Of a stretch of DNA of 64,000 nt, positions 40,628 to 49,694 are shown piece by piece; position 1 is the first letter of the stretch; the number at the start of each line of letters is the position of its first letter. A program made the translations under genes and the position numbers. This DNA is from Streptomyces erythrochromogenes (GTDB taxonomy: Bacteria; Actinomycetota; Actinomycetes; Streptomycetales; Streptomycetaceae): contig NZ_CP108036.1 in the NCBI RefSeq assembly GCF_036170895.1, positions 6,069,501 to 6,133,500 on the forward strand. The letters run 5' to 3'. The notes below the pieces were generated by a model. That model was not told the origin of the DNA. It searched no databases and saw only the letters and a program-made list of their open reading frames with translations.

Positions 40628-41478
40628 GTTCGCGTTCCCTCGTCCGCGCGGTCGTCGCGGTGCCGGTCGCGGTCGCGGCGCCGGCGCAGGCGTACGTAGA
40701 CCCCGTAGAACAGCAGGGACACGCACAGGCCGCCGCCCGCCCCGAAGCAGACGGTCGGGATGATGTCGAGGGGCGTACGGATCCGGTCGAAGAAGGTGTA
40801 GAAGCGGATCACGCGGAAGACCACCCCGGCCGCGACGCCCGCCGCGATCAGTGCCAGCGCACCCCAGCGCTCCGCGCGGCCGAGCACCGGCACGGACGCG
40901 GGCGGCGCGCCGGCCGGCAGCCGGCGCAGGGCGGTCGCCGTGAACCACAGCAGCGCGCAGGCCGCGATCGCCGAACTGCCGTACTGCAGGAAGGTGTAGG
41001 GCGGGAAGCCGAAGGCGATGGGCTCGCCGAGCCAGGGCAGCGCGTTGGTCCCCCACCGGTCCATGTGCGTGAAGCTGTCCCACAGCACGTGCGTGAGCGA
41101 ACCGGCGACCGCCGACACGTAGAACCATGCGGCGAGCGCGGGCAGTCGGCGCCGGGCGCGCCATTCCTCGCCCCGCAGGAAGGCGTGGACCCTGCCCTGC
41201 CAACGGCCCGGCAGGAGCGCGACGAGCGGCTCGCGCAGCAGCAGCCAGCACCCCACGAGGACCGCGGTGAGCACCGCGTCCAGCGTGAACACCCCGAGCA
41301 GCGAGTGCGTCACGCTCCCGTAGGCCATGAAGCCCTCGACGACGGCGTCCGTGAAGTAGAAGGTGTCCGGCGCGAAGGAGCCGAGGACCATCGCGGAGGC
41401 GACGAGGGGACCCCGTGCACGGCCCGTCCGGCGGATGGCCGGAAGTACGGCCGCCGCATGGCTGAGAGTGAACGGCAT
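40609..41478 (-). CDS. DUF4184-family membrane protein
   Basis: A 289-residue integral membrane protein that begins PFTLSHAAAVLPAI, the family hallmark, and has SAMVLGSFAPDTFYF, SHSLLGVF-like TDAVVEGFMAYGSVTHSLLGVFTLDA and SLTHVLWDSFTHMDRWG (conserved His/Asp). About six hydrophobic helices follow, ending in an Arg/Asp-rich cytoplasmic tail. The conserved H and D residues suggest a metal-dependent membrane hydrolase fold, but the function is unknown. Convergent with polA. Confidence 0.85.
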   Translation of the reverse strand: MPFTLSHAAAVLPAIRRTGRARGPLVASAMVLGSFAPDTFYFTDAVVEGFMAYGSVTHSLLGVFTLDAVLTAVLVGCWLLLREPLVALLPGRWQGRVHAFLRGEEWRARRRLPALAAWFYVSAVAGSLTHVLWDSFTHMDRWGTNALPWLGEPIAFGFPPYTFLQYGSSAIAACALLWFTATALRRLPAGAPPASVPVLGRAERWGALALIAAGVAAGVVFRVIRFYTFFDRIRTPLDIIPTVCFGAGGGLCVSLLFYGVYVRLRRRRDRDRHRDDRADEGTRTPVPTA

Positions 41479-41662
41479 GGCACCTCTTCTGGATGTCGCT
41501 GTCGTCGTTCCTTACTTCGGGCCAATGCGCCCGAAGGGTCCCGACAGTATGCGTGACCTGCCCGAGGACGTGGGGATCCGGTGAATTCCGGGCCGCGGTG
41601 CGTGCCCGTTGCAGGGAGTTGACGTAGGGTCACGCGGACGTCGAGGGGGAGGGGTCCGGCTC

Positions 41663-42904
41663 ATGTCGTCTCGGATATTCGGCCGCAGGCTGCGCAGGGG
41701 GGCCACGGCCGCGCTGGTCTGCGCGCTGACGGTCGCCGCGCTGACCGCTTCGCGGGGTCCCGCGGGCGTGGACCCGGACGCGGCGGTCGCGGCCGGCGGG
41801 AACGTCGCGGACGGGCCGCTCCCGGCTGACGCGAGCGGCGGCGACTCGGCCTACTTCACCGAACTGCCCCCGCTGGTCAGCCCGCAGCCGCCGGCGGTAC
41901 TGCTGCCTGAGGGGACGCCGCCGACGACGGGAGCGGACCCGGCGCCGCAGTCCGAACAGCCCTCCGCCCCGGTCGTGACCGGACCGCGGGAAGGGGGGCA
42001 GGGGATACCGGCGAGCGTGCTCGCGGCGTACCGGCGGGCGGAGCAGGCCGTGGGGCAGAGCGACCCCGGCTGCGGGCTGCGCTGGCAACTCCTGGCCGCC
42101 ATAGGCAAGGTGGAGTCCGGGCAGGCGCGCGGCGGCCAGGTGGACGCGGCGGGGACCACTCTGCGGCCGATCCTCGGACCGGTGCTCGACGGCAACGGCT
42201 TCGCGAACATCCGGGACACCGACGGCGGCGCCTACGACGGCGACGCGCGGTACGACCGGGCGGTCGGGCCGATGCAGTTCATCCCCTCCACGTGGGCGGC
42301 CTGGGGCCAGGACGCGGACGGCGACGGGCGCCGCAACCCGAACAACGTGCACGACGCGGCCCTCGCGGCCGCCCGCTACCTGTGCGCGGGCACCCGGGAC
42401 CTGCGGGTGGAGGCGGACCTGGACCGGGCGGTGCTCTCCTACAACCACTCCACGGAGTACCTGCGGACGGTGCGGTCCTGGTTCACGTACTACCTCAAGG
42501 GCACGCACGAGGTCCCTGACACCGGCGGGACGCCGGCACCCGCGCCCGCGCCCGTGCCCACGACGCCGTCCCCGAAGCCGACCCCGCCCCCGGCCCCCAC
42601 GCCCAAGCCGAGCCCGACCCCCACGCCGGACCCGAAGCCGACGCCGTCACCCACGCCGGAGCCCACCCCGACGCCGACTCCCGATCCGACGCCTACGCCT
42701 ACGCCGACACCCACGCCGACGCCGTCGCCCACGCCGGACCCGAAGCCCACCCCCACCCCCACACCCACACCGAGCCCGACCGTGACCCCGTCGCCGAAGC
42801 CGACCCCCACTCCGACCGCGACGGCGCCCACCCGGACCCCGGCGCCCACGGCCACTGCGAAGCCCGCCCGGACCCCCGCGCCGACGGGCACCCCGGCCTC
42901 GTAG
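41663..42904 (+). CDS. Lytic transglycosylase with a long Pro/Thr tail
   Basis: A 413-residue exported protein. ATG 41663 has GAGGGGGAGGGG before it. Signal/anchor helix about residues 13-30 ([17 protein letters not shown]). The catalytic domain is about 115-290: [20 protein letters not shown] (catalytic Glu in KVESG), [23 protein letters not shown], and [22 protein letters not shown]. This is an SLT_2-type lytic transglycosylase that cleaves peptidoglycan. From about residue 293 the tail is made of P-T-P-x units (P, T, K, D, E) and probably spans or binds the wall. The repeat DNA is low complexity (42530-42880). Confidence 0.88.
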   Translation: MSSRIFGRRLRRGATAALVCALTVAALTASRGPAGVDPDAAVAAGGNVADGPLPADASGGDSAYFTELPPLVSPQPPAVLLPEGTPPTTGADPAPQSEQPSAPVVTGPREGGQGIPASVLAAYRRAEQAVGQSDPGCGLRWQLLAAIGKVESGQARGGQVDAAGTTLRPILGPVLDGNGFANIRDTDGGAYDGDARYDRAVGPMQFIPSTWAAWGQDADGDGRRNPNNVHDAALAAARYLCAGTRDLRVEADLDRAVLSYNHSTEYLRTVRSWFTYYLKGTHEVPDTGGTPAPAPAPVPTTPSPKPTPPPAPTPKPSPTPTPDPKPTPSPTPEPTPTPTPDPTPTPTPTPTPTPSPTPDPKPTPTPTPTPSPTVTPSPKPTPTPTATAPTRTPAPTATAKPARTPAPTGTPAS

Positions 42905-42920
42905 CGCCGGCCGGCCGGCC

Positions 42921-42948
42921 GCCACCCGCCACCCCACCGGCGGGTGGC
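42921..42948 (+). terminator. Hairpin terminator after the lytic transglycosylase gene
   Basis: GCCACCCGCC and GGCGGGTGGC form a 10-bp stem with an 8-base loop, 16 bases past the stop codon. Confidence 0.65.
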
Positions 42949-43061
42949 TCCGCCGGGTCCGGCCGCAGGCGGCGGACCCGTCGCCCAGACGGTTCTCATC
43001 TCGCCCCCGCGTTGCTACGGTGCCCCATCTCTGACGCCTCATCAGATTTCGGAGCCCCGGC

Positions 43062-43202
43062 ATGCGCGCATTCGTCGCCGCCGTCATCGGCCTCGCGGCC
43101 GCGCTGGCCCTCGTGTTCGCCATCACGGCGTTCGGGGTGCCCGAAGGCGAGACCTCACCCAAGCCCCTGCTCACCACCGCGCCCCCCGCGCCCGGAAAGT
43201 AG
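43062..43202 (+). CDS. 46-residue single-pass membrane protein (SPW_0924-like)
   Basis: A small gene from ATG 43062 to TAG 43202, encoding MRAFVAAVIGLAAALALV, then FAITAFGVPEGETSPKPLL and TTAPPAPGK. One transmembrane helix (about residues 4-24) and a short Pro/Thr-rich outside tail. It lies 14 bases upstream of the DUF3068 gene in the same direction. From memory a small protein of the SPW_0924 type precedes DUF3068 proteins in Streptomyces. Function unknown. Confidence 0.65.
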   Translation: MRAFVAAVIGLAAALALVFAITAFGVPEGETSPKPLLTTAPPAPGK

Positions 43203-43216
43203 AGGAGGGCCCGGCC

Positions 43217-44230
43217 GTGCGACGCAGAGCGAGCCTTGTCCTGCTGGCCCTAGCCGTGTTCTGCGCAGCCCTCGCGCCGCTGCTGCGCTGGTACGCGTAC
43301 CCGCGGCTCGCGAAGATCCCGCCGAACCAGTACCAGGAGATGGTCCTGGAGGCGAAGGACGCGACCCTCCTCGACTACACCGGCGGCATGCAGCCCAAGA
43401 AGGTCGACAAGGTCACGATCGTCCAGACCCTCAAGGGCAACGTGGAAGCCTCCAGGGAGATCGAGGCCAGCGCCGGCAAGGACGTCGTCGTCTGGGACAC
43501 GCTGTCCTACATCATCGGCCCGGACGGCAAGATGGTCTCCCAGATCCCCGAGCGCTACATCTTCGACGCGCACACCCAGGACCCGGTGCACGCCACCGGG
43601 GAGATGGTCGACGGCGACGCGGTCAAGCGCCAGGGCATCGAGTTCAAATGGCCCTTCTTCACCGAACCGCGCGACTACCTCTACTTCGACGCCCAGACCC
43701 GCACCTCCTCGCCGATCCACTACGTCGGACCGCGCCGCTTCAAGGGCATGGACGTCTACTACTTCGAGCAGACCATCCCCTGGACCAAGGTGGCCATGCC
43801 GAAGAAGATGCCGATCGAGGGCATCGACCCCGCGACGATCGAGGCGGCCACCGGCACCACCCTCTGGTACACCGCCAAGGTGCGCTTCTGGGTCGACCCG
43901 GTGACCGGAGCGCCCGTCAACGCCGAACAGGACATCCAGCAGGAGATGCGCGGCGGCATCGCCTCGGGCGGCCCGGACGGCAAGCTCACCGCCTTCGCGG
44001 GGCACGTCACCATGCGCGAGGACTACTCCGACTACACGGTCGACCTGGTCAAGGCGAACCGGGCCAAGGTCCTCGCGCTGCACACCTACGCCCCGGCCGG
44101 CCTGGCCGCCGGCGGCCTCGCACTGCTCGGGCTGGCGCTGTGGCTGGAGGCCCGCGGCCGCCGCGTACGCGACGACGAGCGCGTCCCGCGCGACGACGAG
44201 CGCGTCCCGCGGGACGGGGTCAGCGCCTGA
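43217..44230 (+). CDS. DUF3068-family membrane-anchored protein
   Basis: A 337-residue protein from GTG 43217 (GAGGAGGGC upstream). N-terminal helix LVLLALAVFCAALAPLL, a large extracytoplasmic domain (LAKIPPNQYQEMVLEAKDATLLDY, then FKWPFFTEPRDYLYFDAQTRTS and WVDPVTGAPVNAEQDIQQEM) and a second helix near residue 305 (LAAGGLALLGLALWLEA). The charged C-terminus contains two exact copies of a DDERVPR unit. The family is actinobacterial; some members are linked to mycolate or envelope proteins (porin-type PorA/DUF3068). Here function is unknown. Its end overlaps HrpB by 11 bases. Confidence 0.85.
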   Translation: MRRRASLVLLALAVFCAALAPLLRWYAYPRLAKIPPNQYQEMVLEAKDATLLDYTGGMQPKKVDKVTIVQTLKGNVEASREIEASAGKDVVVWDTLSYIIGPDGKMVSQIPERYIFDAHTQDPVHATGEMVDGDAVKRQGIEFKWPFFTEPRDYLYFDAQTRTSSPIHYVGPRRFKGMDVYYFEQTIPWTKVAMPKKMPIEGIDPATIEAATGTTLWYTAKVRFWVDPVTGAPVNAEQDIQQEMRGGIASGGPDGKLTAFAGHVTMREDYSDYTVDLVKANRAKVLALHTYAPAGLAAGGLALLGLALWLEARGRRVRDDERVPRDDERVPRDGVSA

Positions 44231-46742
44231 GCCGGGCGTTGGTGTGGCGGGTCGGCTCGGCCGTGGCCGGGTCCTCCGGCCAGGGGTGCTTGGGGTAGCG
44301 GCCGCGCAGCTCCGCCCGGACGGCGCGGTAGCCGCCCTGCCAGAAGGAGGCCAGGTCGGCGGTGACGGCCGCCGGACGCCCCGCCGGCGACAGCAGGTGG
44401 ACGAGTACGGGAACCCCCGCCACCCGCGGGGTCTCGGCCAGCCCGAACAGCTCCTGCAGCTTCACCGCGAGCACCGGCTGTCCGTGCTCGGCGGCGTAGT
44501 CCAGCCGGATCCGGGACCCGCTGGGCACCTCCAGGCGTTCCGGAGCCAGCTCGTCCAGCCGGGCCGCCTCGCCGGTGGCCCACGGCAGCAGCCGGTTCAG
44601 GGCCTGGCCGGCGTCGATCCGGGCCAGGTCCGCGCGCCGCCGGGCCCGGGACAGCTCGGGCTCCAGCCAGTCGTCGGCCCGCTCCAGGAGCACCCCGTCC
44701 GCTGCCACGTCGGGCCACGCGCCGCCGAGCGTCCGGTGCAGGAAGCCGAGGCGGGCCCGAAGCGTCCGCGCGTCCGGGGACCAGCGCAGCAGGTCCAGCC
44801 CCTCGGTGCGCAGCCCTTCCAGCAGGGCCGCCCGCACGAGCGCCGGGTCGGGGGTGCGCAGGGGGCGCACGGCCAGCTCGATCGCCCCGAGCCGCTGCGC
44901 CGCGCGGGCGACGACGTCCCCGTCCTCCCAGTGCACCTCCTCGGCGTCGGTGCGCAGGTGCGCCGCGGCGGCCAGGGCGGTGTCCCCGTCGACGACCGCG
45001 GCCATCCGGATCCGCGCGGAGGCGGAGTGCGGGGGCCGGTCGGCGACGGCGACGGCCAGCCAGGGCGCGTGCCGCAGCGGTGACCCGTCGCCGAGCCCGG
45101 CCCCGGTCCCGGAGGCCATGAGGAAGGCGCCCTCGCCCCTGGCCTTCGCCACCCGCTCGGGGAACGCGAGGGCGGCGACGAGGCCGGCGGCGGCATCGTC
45201 CGGGGACCGGCCCCCGGACTCGGTCTCGGACGTGCGCCCCGCAGGGGCAAGGGCACGCTCCAGGCGGCGGGCCTCCGTGCGCCAGCGGGCGGCGTACGCG
45301 TCCCCGCCCGCGCGGGCCCGACGCCAGGCCGACGCCAGGTCGTCCCCGTACTCGCGCGGCGGCTCCTCGCTCAGCAGGGCCACCACCTCCGCCGCCCGGT
45401 GGGCGCCGAGCGCGGCGCTGCCGTCCAGCAGGGCCCGCGCGAGCCGCGGGTGCAGCCCGAGCCGGGCCATCCGCAGCCCGCGCGGGCCCGGCCGCCCGGC
45501 CGCGTCCACCGCGCCGACGGCCACGAGCACCTCCCGCGCCGCGGCCATCGCCCCGGCCGGCGGCGCGTCCAGCAGCGCCAGCCCGGACGCGTCAGGGTCG
45601 CCCCAGCACGCCGCCTGCAGTGCGAACTGCGCCAGGTCGGCGATGCGCATCTCCGGCGACGGGAACGCCGGCAGCCGGCCGTCCTCCGCCTCCGTCCAGC
45701 AGCGGTACACCACGCCCGGCGCCTCACGCCCGGCCCGGCCCGCCCGCTGGCGCCCGGCCGCGCGGGAGGCCCGTACGGTCGCCAGCGCGCCCAGCCCGCG
45801 GGCATGGTCCACCCGGGGTTCGCGGGCCAGCCCCGAGTCGACCACCACGCGCACCCCGGGGACGGTCAGGCTCGACTCCGCCACCGCCGTCGCGAGGATC
45901 ACCCGGCGGTGGTCCGAGGCCGTCAGCGCCGCGTCCTGCACGGCCGCCGGCGCCCGGCCGTGGACCTGGAGCACCTCCGCGTCCACACCGCCCAGCTGCC
46001 CCGCCACCCGGGCGATCTCGCCGACGCCGGGCAGGAAGCACAGCACGTCACCCGAACGCTCCGCCAGCGCCCGCCGCACCACCGAGGCCACGTGCGCGAG
46101 CTGCGCCGGGTCCACCCGCATCCCGTGCGGGGGCCGCACCGGGCGGGCCGGGGGCGCCCAGACGGTCTCCACCGGGTACGAGACCCCCGCGGCCTCCACC
46201 ACCGGCGCGCCCCCGAGCAGCCGGGCCCAGCCCGCGGAGTCCGTCGTCGCCGAAGCCGCCACGAGCCGCAGCTCCGGGCGCAGGGTCTCGCGTACGTCGA
46301 GGAGGAACGCGGCGACCGTGTCGGCGTCCAGATGCCGCTCGTGGCACTCGTCCAGGACGACCACGTCCACGCCGGCCAGCTCCTGGTCGCGCTGGAGCCG
46401 CTGGAGCAGCACTCCGGTGGTCACCACCTCCACCACCGTGCCGGGGCCGGCCACGCGCTCGCCGCGGACCGTGAAGCCGACCGAGCCGCCGGGCTGCTCG
46501 CCCAGCAGCCAGGCCATCCGGCGCGCCGCGGCCCGGGCGGCGATCCGCCGCGGCTCGGCCACGACCACCCGGCGCCGCGCCCCGCCGCCGACCAGGCCCG
46601 CGAGCACCAGCGGCACCAGCGTGGTCTTGCCGGTCCCGGGCGGCGCGCACAGCACCGCGGTGCCGTGGGCGTCGAGCGCGGAGACCAGCCCGGGCAGGGC
46701 CTCGCGTACGGGAAGGGCGTCGAGGGCGGCCTGGCGGATCAA
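44220..46742 (-). CDS. hrpB: ATP-dependent helicase HrpB
   Basis: An 840-residue DEAH-type helicase. Motifs: I CAPPGTGKTTLVPL, Ia AEPRRIAARAAARRMA, II VVLDECHERHL (DECH), III SATTDS, V ATAVAESSLTVPGV and VI QRAGRAGR. The HrpB C-terminal domain ends with RYPKHPWPEDP. The family is related to DHX RNA helicases; in E. coli HrpB has no clear phenotype, in some bacteria it acts in mRNA processing. ATG 46742 lies 4 bases from the methyltransferase stop (46747), so the two are co-transcribed. Confidence 0.93.
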   Translation of the reverse strand: MIRQAALDALPVREALPGLVSALDAHGTAVLCAPPGTGKTTLVPLVLAGLVGGGARRRVVVAEPRRIAARAAARRMAWLLGEQPGGSVGFTVRGERVAGPGTVVEVVTTGVLLQRLQRDQELAGVDVVVLDECHERHLDADTVAAFLLDVRETLRPELRLVAASATTDSAGWARLLGGAPVVEAAGVSYPVETVWAPPARPVRPPHGMRVDPAQLAHVASVVRRALAERSGDVLCFLPGVGEIARVAGQLGGVDAEVLQVHGRAPAAVQDAALTASDHRRVILATAVAESSLTVPGVRVVVDSGLAREPRVDHARGLGALATVRASRAAGRQRAGRAGREAPGVVYRCWTEAEDGRLPAFPSPEMRIADLAQFALQAACWGDPDASGLALLDAPPAGAMAAAREVLVAVGAVDAAGRPGPRGLRMARLGLHPRLARALLDGSAALGAHRAAEVVALLSEEPPREYGDDLASAWRRARAGGDAYAARWRTEARRLERALAPAGRTSETESGGRSPDDAAAGLVAALAFPERVAKARGEGAFLMASGTGAGLGDGSPLRHAPWLAVAVADRPPHSASARIRMAAVVDGDTALAAAAHLRTDAEEVHWEDGDVVARAAQRLGAIELAVRPLRTPDPALVRAALLEGLRTEGLDLLRWSPDARTLRARLGFLHRTLGGAWPDVAADGVLLERADDWLEPELSRARRRADLARIDAGQALNRLLPWATGEAARLDELAPERLEVPSGSRIRLDYAAEHGQPVLAVKLQELFGLAETPRVAGVPVLVHLLSPAGRPAAVTADLASFWQGGYRAVRAELRGRYPKHPWPEDPATAEPTRHTNARLRR

Positions 46743-46746
46743 GACG

Positions 46747-47595
46747 TCAGGCCCTCTCGCAGACGAAGATCGCGGTGCCGGGGATCAGGTTGCCGCGCAG
46801 CGGGGACCAGCCGCCCCACTCCTGGCCGTTCCACTCGGGCCACTCGGGCTCGACGAGGTCGAGCAGGCGGAAGCCGCCCGCCACCACGTCGCGGACGCGG
46901 TCGCCGAGGGTGCGGTGGTGTTCGACGTAGACCGCGCGGCCCTGCTCGTCCTGCTCGACGTACGGGGTCCGGTCGAAGTAGGAGGCGCAGACGGTCAGGC
47001 CCTCGGGGCCGGGCTCGTCGGGGAAGGCCCAGCGGAGGGGGTGGGTCACGGAGAAGACCCAGCGGCCGCCGGGGCGCAGTACGCGGTGGACCTCGCGCAT
47101 GACGTTCACCGGGTCGGCGACGAAGGGGACGGCGCCGTAGGCGGAGCAGGCGAGGTCGAAGGAGCCGTCGCGGAAGGGGAGCCGGCCGGCGTCGGCCTCG
47201 ACCAGGGGGATGTCGTCGCCGATGCGCAGCGCGTGCTGGAGCTGGCGGTGGGAGAGGTCGAGGGCCACCGGGCGGGCGCCCCGGGCGGCCAGCCAGCGCG
47301 AGCACTGGGCGGCGCCGGCGCCGATCTCCAGCACGTCCCTGTCCTTGAGGGAGGCGGCGGGGCCCAGGAGGCCCGCGTCCGCCTCGTCGAGTCCCTCGGG
47401 CCCCCACACGAAGCGGTCGTCGCCGAGGAAGGCGCCGTGCTCGCTCTGGTACTCGTCGGCGTTGCGGTCCCACCAGCCGCGGCTCGCCCGGCTGCTCTCC
47501 GCTTCCCCTGCGTCACGGCGTGTGGCCTCGGCGTCGTCCGCGGAGTCCGGATCGGCCTTGTACGCGTCTTCGGGGGCGTCGTCCTCTTGGTTCAT
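46747..47595 (-). CDS. SAM-dependent methyltransferase, class I
   Basis: A 282-residue methyltransferase. After an acidic N-terminal tail of about 38 residues comes WWDRNADEYQSEHG, then VLEIGAGAAQCSRWLAARGARPVALDLSHRQL (SAM motif I and acidic loop), FDLACSAYGAVPFVADP (motif II/IV region) and VLRPGGRWVFSVTHPLRWAFP. Small-molecule or metabolite methylation is likely; substrate unknown. It precedes hrpB with a 4-base gap. It is divergent from rpsA with about 350 bases between them. Confidence 0.85.
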   Translation of the reverse strand: MNQEDDAPEDAYKADPDSADDAEATRRDAGEAESSRASRGWWDRNADEYQSEHGAFLGDDRFVWGPEGLDEADAGLLGPAASLKDRDVLEIGAGAAQCSRWLAARGARPVALDLSHRQLQHALRIGDDIPLVEADAGRLPFRDGSFDLACSAYGAVPFVADPVNVMREVHRVLRPGGRWVFSVTHPLRWAFPDEPGPEGLTVCASYFDRTPYVEQDEQGRAVYVEHHRTLGDRVRDVVAGGFRLLDLVEPEWPEWNGQEWGGWSPLRGNLIPGTAIFVCERA

Positions 47596-47716
47596 GGGGC
47601 CCGTCGTCGTAGTCTGCGAATGTCTTGGGATGTGGCAGGAACCGCCATCAGGGCGTTCCCGCCCATGAATTGTGCCGGTTGTGCGGTGATCCGCCCGGGG
47701 TGTGGGCCTTCGCGCA

Positions 47717-47745
47717 TTGACCCTGTCCGGCCGTCCCCGTATGCT
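47717..47745 (+). promoter_or_regulatory. rpsA: Strong rpsA promoter
   Basis: TTGACC (47717-47722), a 17-base spacer and TATGCT (47740-47745). This is the best vegetative sigma factor (HrdB) match in the window. The transcription start would lie near 47752, giving a 5' leader of about 200 bases before rpsA. Confidence 0.75.
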
Positions 47746-47948
47746 ACAAGTTGCGCTGCGAGCCTGTGCTCCTCAGACCTAGCAGGCTGCGCTTGCATCT
47801 GTTGATGTCCCCTCGGTTTTCGAGGCCCTCCCCGCTTGTGCGGATCAGGGGCTTCCTTGGCTGTCCGGCTTCTTCGGCAGATGCCGATAAGGGCTCCCGG
47901 CGTAGCAGTACCTACGACTTTCTGTCCGTAACCGGAGCCCTTTCCCAC
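47746..47948 (+). other. rpsA 5' leader with a conserved-looking hairpin
   Basis: About 200 bases of transcribed leader. Near the start, AGCCTG (in GCGAGCCTGTG) pairs with CAGGCT (in GCAGGCTGCG) in a stem extended by GC pairs. More short GC-rich palindromes follow (for example CTCGGTTTTCGAG). No reading frame was found here. As in E. coli, S1 may regulate its own translation through such a leader; the ATG has no Shine-Dalgarno sequence. Confidence 0.4.
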
Positions 47949-49457
47949 ATGACGAGCAGCACCGAGACCACCTCTACCACTCCGCAGGTAGCGGTCAACG
48001 ACATCGGTAACGAGGAAGCCTTCCTCGCCGCGATCGACGAGACGATCAAGTACTTCAACGACGGCGACATCGTCGACGGCGTCATCGTGAAGGTCGACCG
48101 GGACGAGGTCCTGCTCGACATCGGTTACAAGACGGAAGGCGTGATCCCGAGCCGCGAGCTCTCGATCAAGCACGACGTCGACCCGAACGAGGTCGTCAAG
48201 GTCGGCGACGAGATCGAGGCCCTGGTTCTCCAGAAGGAGGACAAGGAAGGCCGTCTGATCCTGTCCAAGAAGCGCGCTCAGTACGAGCGTGCCTGGGGCA
48301 CGATCGAGAAGATCAAGGAAGAAGACGGCATCGTCACCGGTACCGTCATCGAGGTCGTCAAGGGTGGTCTCATCCTCGACATCGGCCTCCGTGGCTTCCT
48401 GCCGGCCTCCCTCGTCGAGATGCGCCGCGTCCGCGACCTCCAGCCCTACGTGGGCAAGGAGCTCGAGGCGAAGATCATCGAGCTGGACAAGAACCGCAAC
48501 AACGTGGTCCTGTCCCGCCGCGCCTGGCTGGAGCAGACCCAGTCCGAGGTTCGCCAGACGTTCCTCACCACCCTGCAGAAGGGTCAGGTCCGCTCCGGCG
48601 TCGTGTCCTCGATCGTCAACTTCGGTGCCTTCGTGGACCTGGGTGGCGTCGACGGTCTGGTTCACGTCTCCGAGCTGTCCTGGAAGCACATCGACCACCC
48701 GTCCGAGGTTGTCGAGGTCGGCCAGGAAGTCACCGTCGAGGTCCTCGACGTCGACATGGACCGCGAGCGTGTCTCCCTGTCGCTGAAGGCGACGCAGGAG
48801 GACCCGTGGCAGCAGTTCGCCCGTACGCACCAGATCGGTCAGGTCGTCCCGGGTAAGGTCACCAAGCTGGTTCCGTTCGGTGCGTTCGTCCGCGTGGACG
48901 AGGGCATCGAGGGTCTGGTCCACATCTCCGAGCTGGCCGAGCGCCACGTGGAGATCCCGGAGCAGGTCGTCCAGGTCAACGACGAGATCTTCGTCAAGGT
49001 CATCGACATCGACCTCGAGCGTCGCCGGATCTCGCTGTCCCTGAAGCAGGCCAACGAGTCCTTCGGTGCCGACCCGGCGTCGGTCGAGTTCGACCCGACC
49101 CTGTACGGCATGGCCGCGTCCTACGACGACCAGGGCAACTACATCTACCCCGAGGGCTTCGACCCCGAGACCAACGACTGGCTCGAGGGCTACGAGAAGC
49201 AGCGCGAGGCCTGGGAGACCCAGTACGCCGAGGCGCAGGCTCGCTTCGAGCAGCACCAGGCTCAGGTCATCAAGAGCCGCGAGGCCGACGAGGCCGCTGC
49301 TGCCGAGGGCGCTGCCGCCCCGGCCGCCGGTGGCAACGCCGGTGCGGGCATCTCGGGTGGTTCCTACTCCTCGGAGTCGGACGAGACCTCCGGCGCCCTG
49401 GCGTCGGACGAGGCCCTGGCCGCGCTCCGCGAGAAGCTGGCCGGCGGCCAGAGCTGA
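47949..49457 (+). CDS. rpsA: 30S ribosomal protein S1
   Basis: A 502-residue S1 protein. Start ATG 47949 (TTTCCCAC upstream, no Shine-Dalgarno). Four S1/OB-fold domains follow (starting near IVDGVIVKVDRDEVLLDI, VTGTVIEVVKGGLILDIGLRG, RSGVVSSIVNFGAFVDLGGVDGL and VPGKVTKLVPFGAFVRVDEG), each ending with a conserved V-S-L-S-x-K or similar strand. The acidic/Gly-rich C-terminal tail is typical of actinobacterial S1. It binds mRNA and the 30S subunit and is essential. Codon usage is strongly biased toward GTC/GAG/AAG as in highly expressed genes. It ends at the 49510-49539 terminator. Confidence 0.97.
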   Translation: MTSSTETTSTTPQVAVNDIGNEEAFLAAIDETIKYFNDGDIVDGVIVKVDRDEVLLDIGYKTEGVIPSRELSIKHDVDPNEVVKVGDEIEALVLQKEDKEGRLILSKKRAQYERAWGTIEKIKEEDGIVTGTVIEVVKGGLILDIGLRGFLPASLVEMRRVRDLQPYVGKELEAKIIELDKNRNNVVLSRRAWLEQTQSEVRQTFLTTLQKGQVRSGVVSSIVNFGAFVDLGGVDGLVHVSELSWKHIDHPSEVVEVGQEVTVEVLDVDMDRERVSLSLKATQEDPWQQFARTHQIGQVVPGKVTKLVPFGAFVRVDEGIEGLVHISELAERHVEIPEQVVQVNDEIFVKVIDIDLERRRISLSLKQANESFGADPASVEFDPTLYGMAASYDDQGNYIYPEGFDPETNDWLEGYEKQREAWETQYAEAQARFEQHQAQVIKSREADEAAAAEGAAAPAAGGNAGAGISGGSYSSESDETSGALASDEALAALREKLAGGQS

Positions 49458-49509
49458 TCGCAGCGCGCATCGCACTCCGGTGTGAGCAGAGCTGACTGAG
49501 TACGACGGT

Positions 49510-49539
49510 GAGGCCCGTCCCCTTCGGGGGGCGGGCCTC
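49510..49539 (+). terminator. rpsA terminator
   Basis: A 13-bp stem with one T-G pair and TTCG loop: GAGGCCCGTCCCC pairs with GGGGGCGGGCCTC, 52 bases after rpsA. Confidence 0.85.
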
Positions 49540-49570
49540 TCCGCGTTCCCGGCGGGCCCCTGCGATTCCC

Positions 49571-49606
49571 GTGCTCCGTGTGCTCCGTGTGGTCCGTGTG
49601 ATCCAT
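49571..49606. repeat. Imperfect 9-base tandem repeat
   Basis: Four copies of GTGCTCCGT-like units (two exact, then GTGGTCCGT and GTGATCCAT), in the gap between the rpsA terminator and the PAC2 gene. No coding or regulatory role is evident. Confidence 0.6.
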
Positions 49607-49694
49607 TGCGTTCCTGTGAAGGGGGCCAACTGGGGAATGGCGGCGCAGCCTTGGACGTTCTTGGCAGAGAACGAGACGAGGAGGAGTGGTGGCG

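Noticed and set aside
41500..41662. Cyclic di-AMP riboswitch before the lytic transglycosylase
   Set aside because: The family is known upstream of cell-wall hydrolases, but the gap is short and no conserved ydaO-type motifs were seen.
42530..42880. Separate Gly/Val repeat protein on the minus strand (about 170 residues)
   Set aside because: It is antisense to the Pro/Thr tail of the lytic transglycosylase, a consequence of the repeat.
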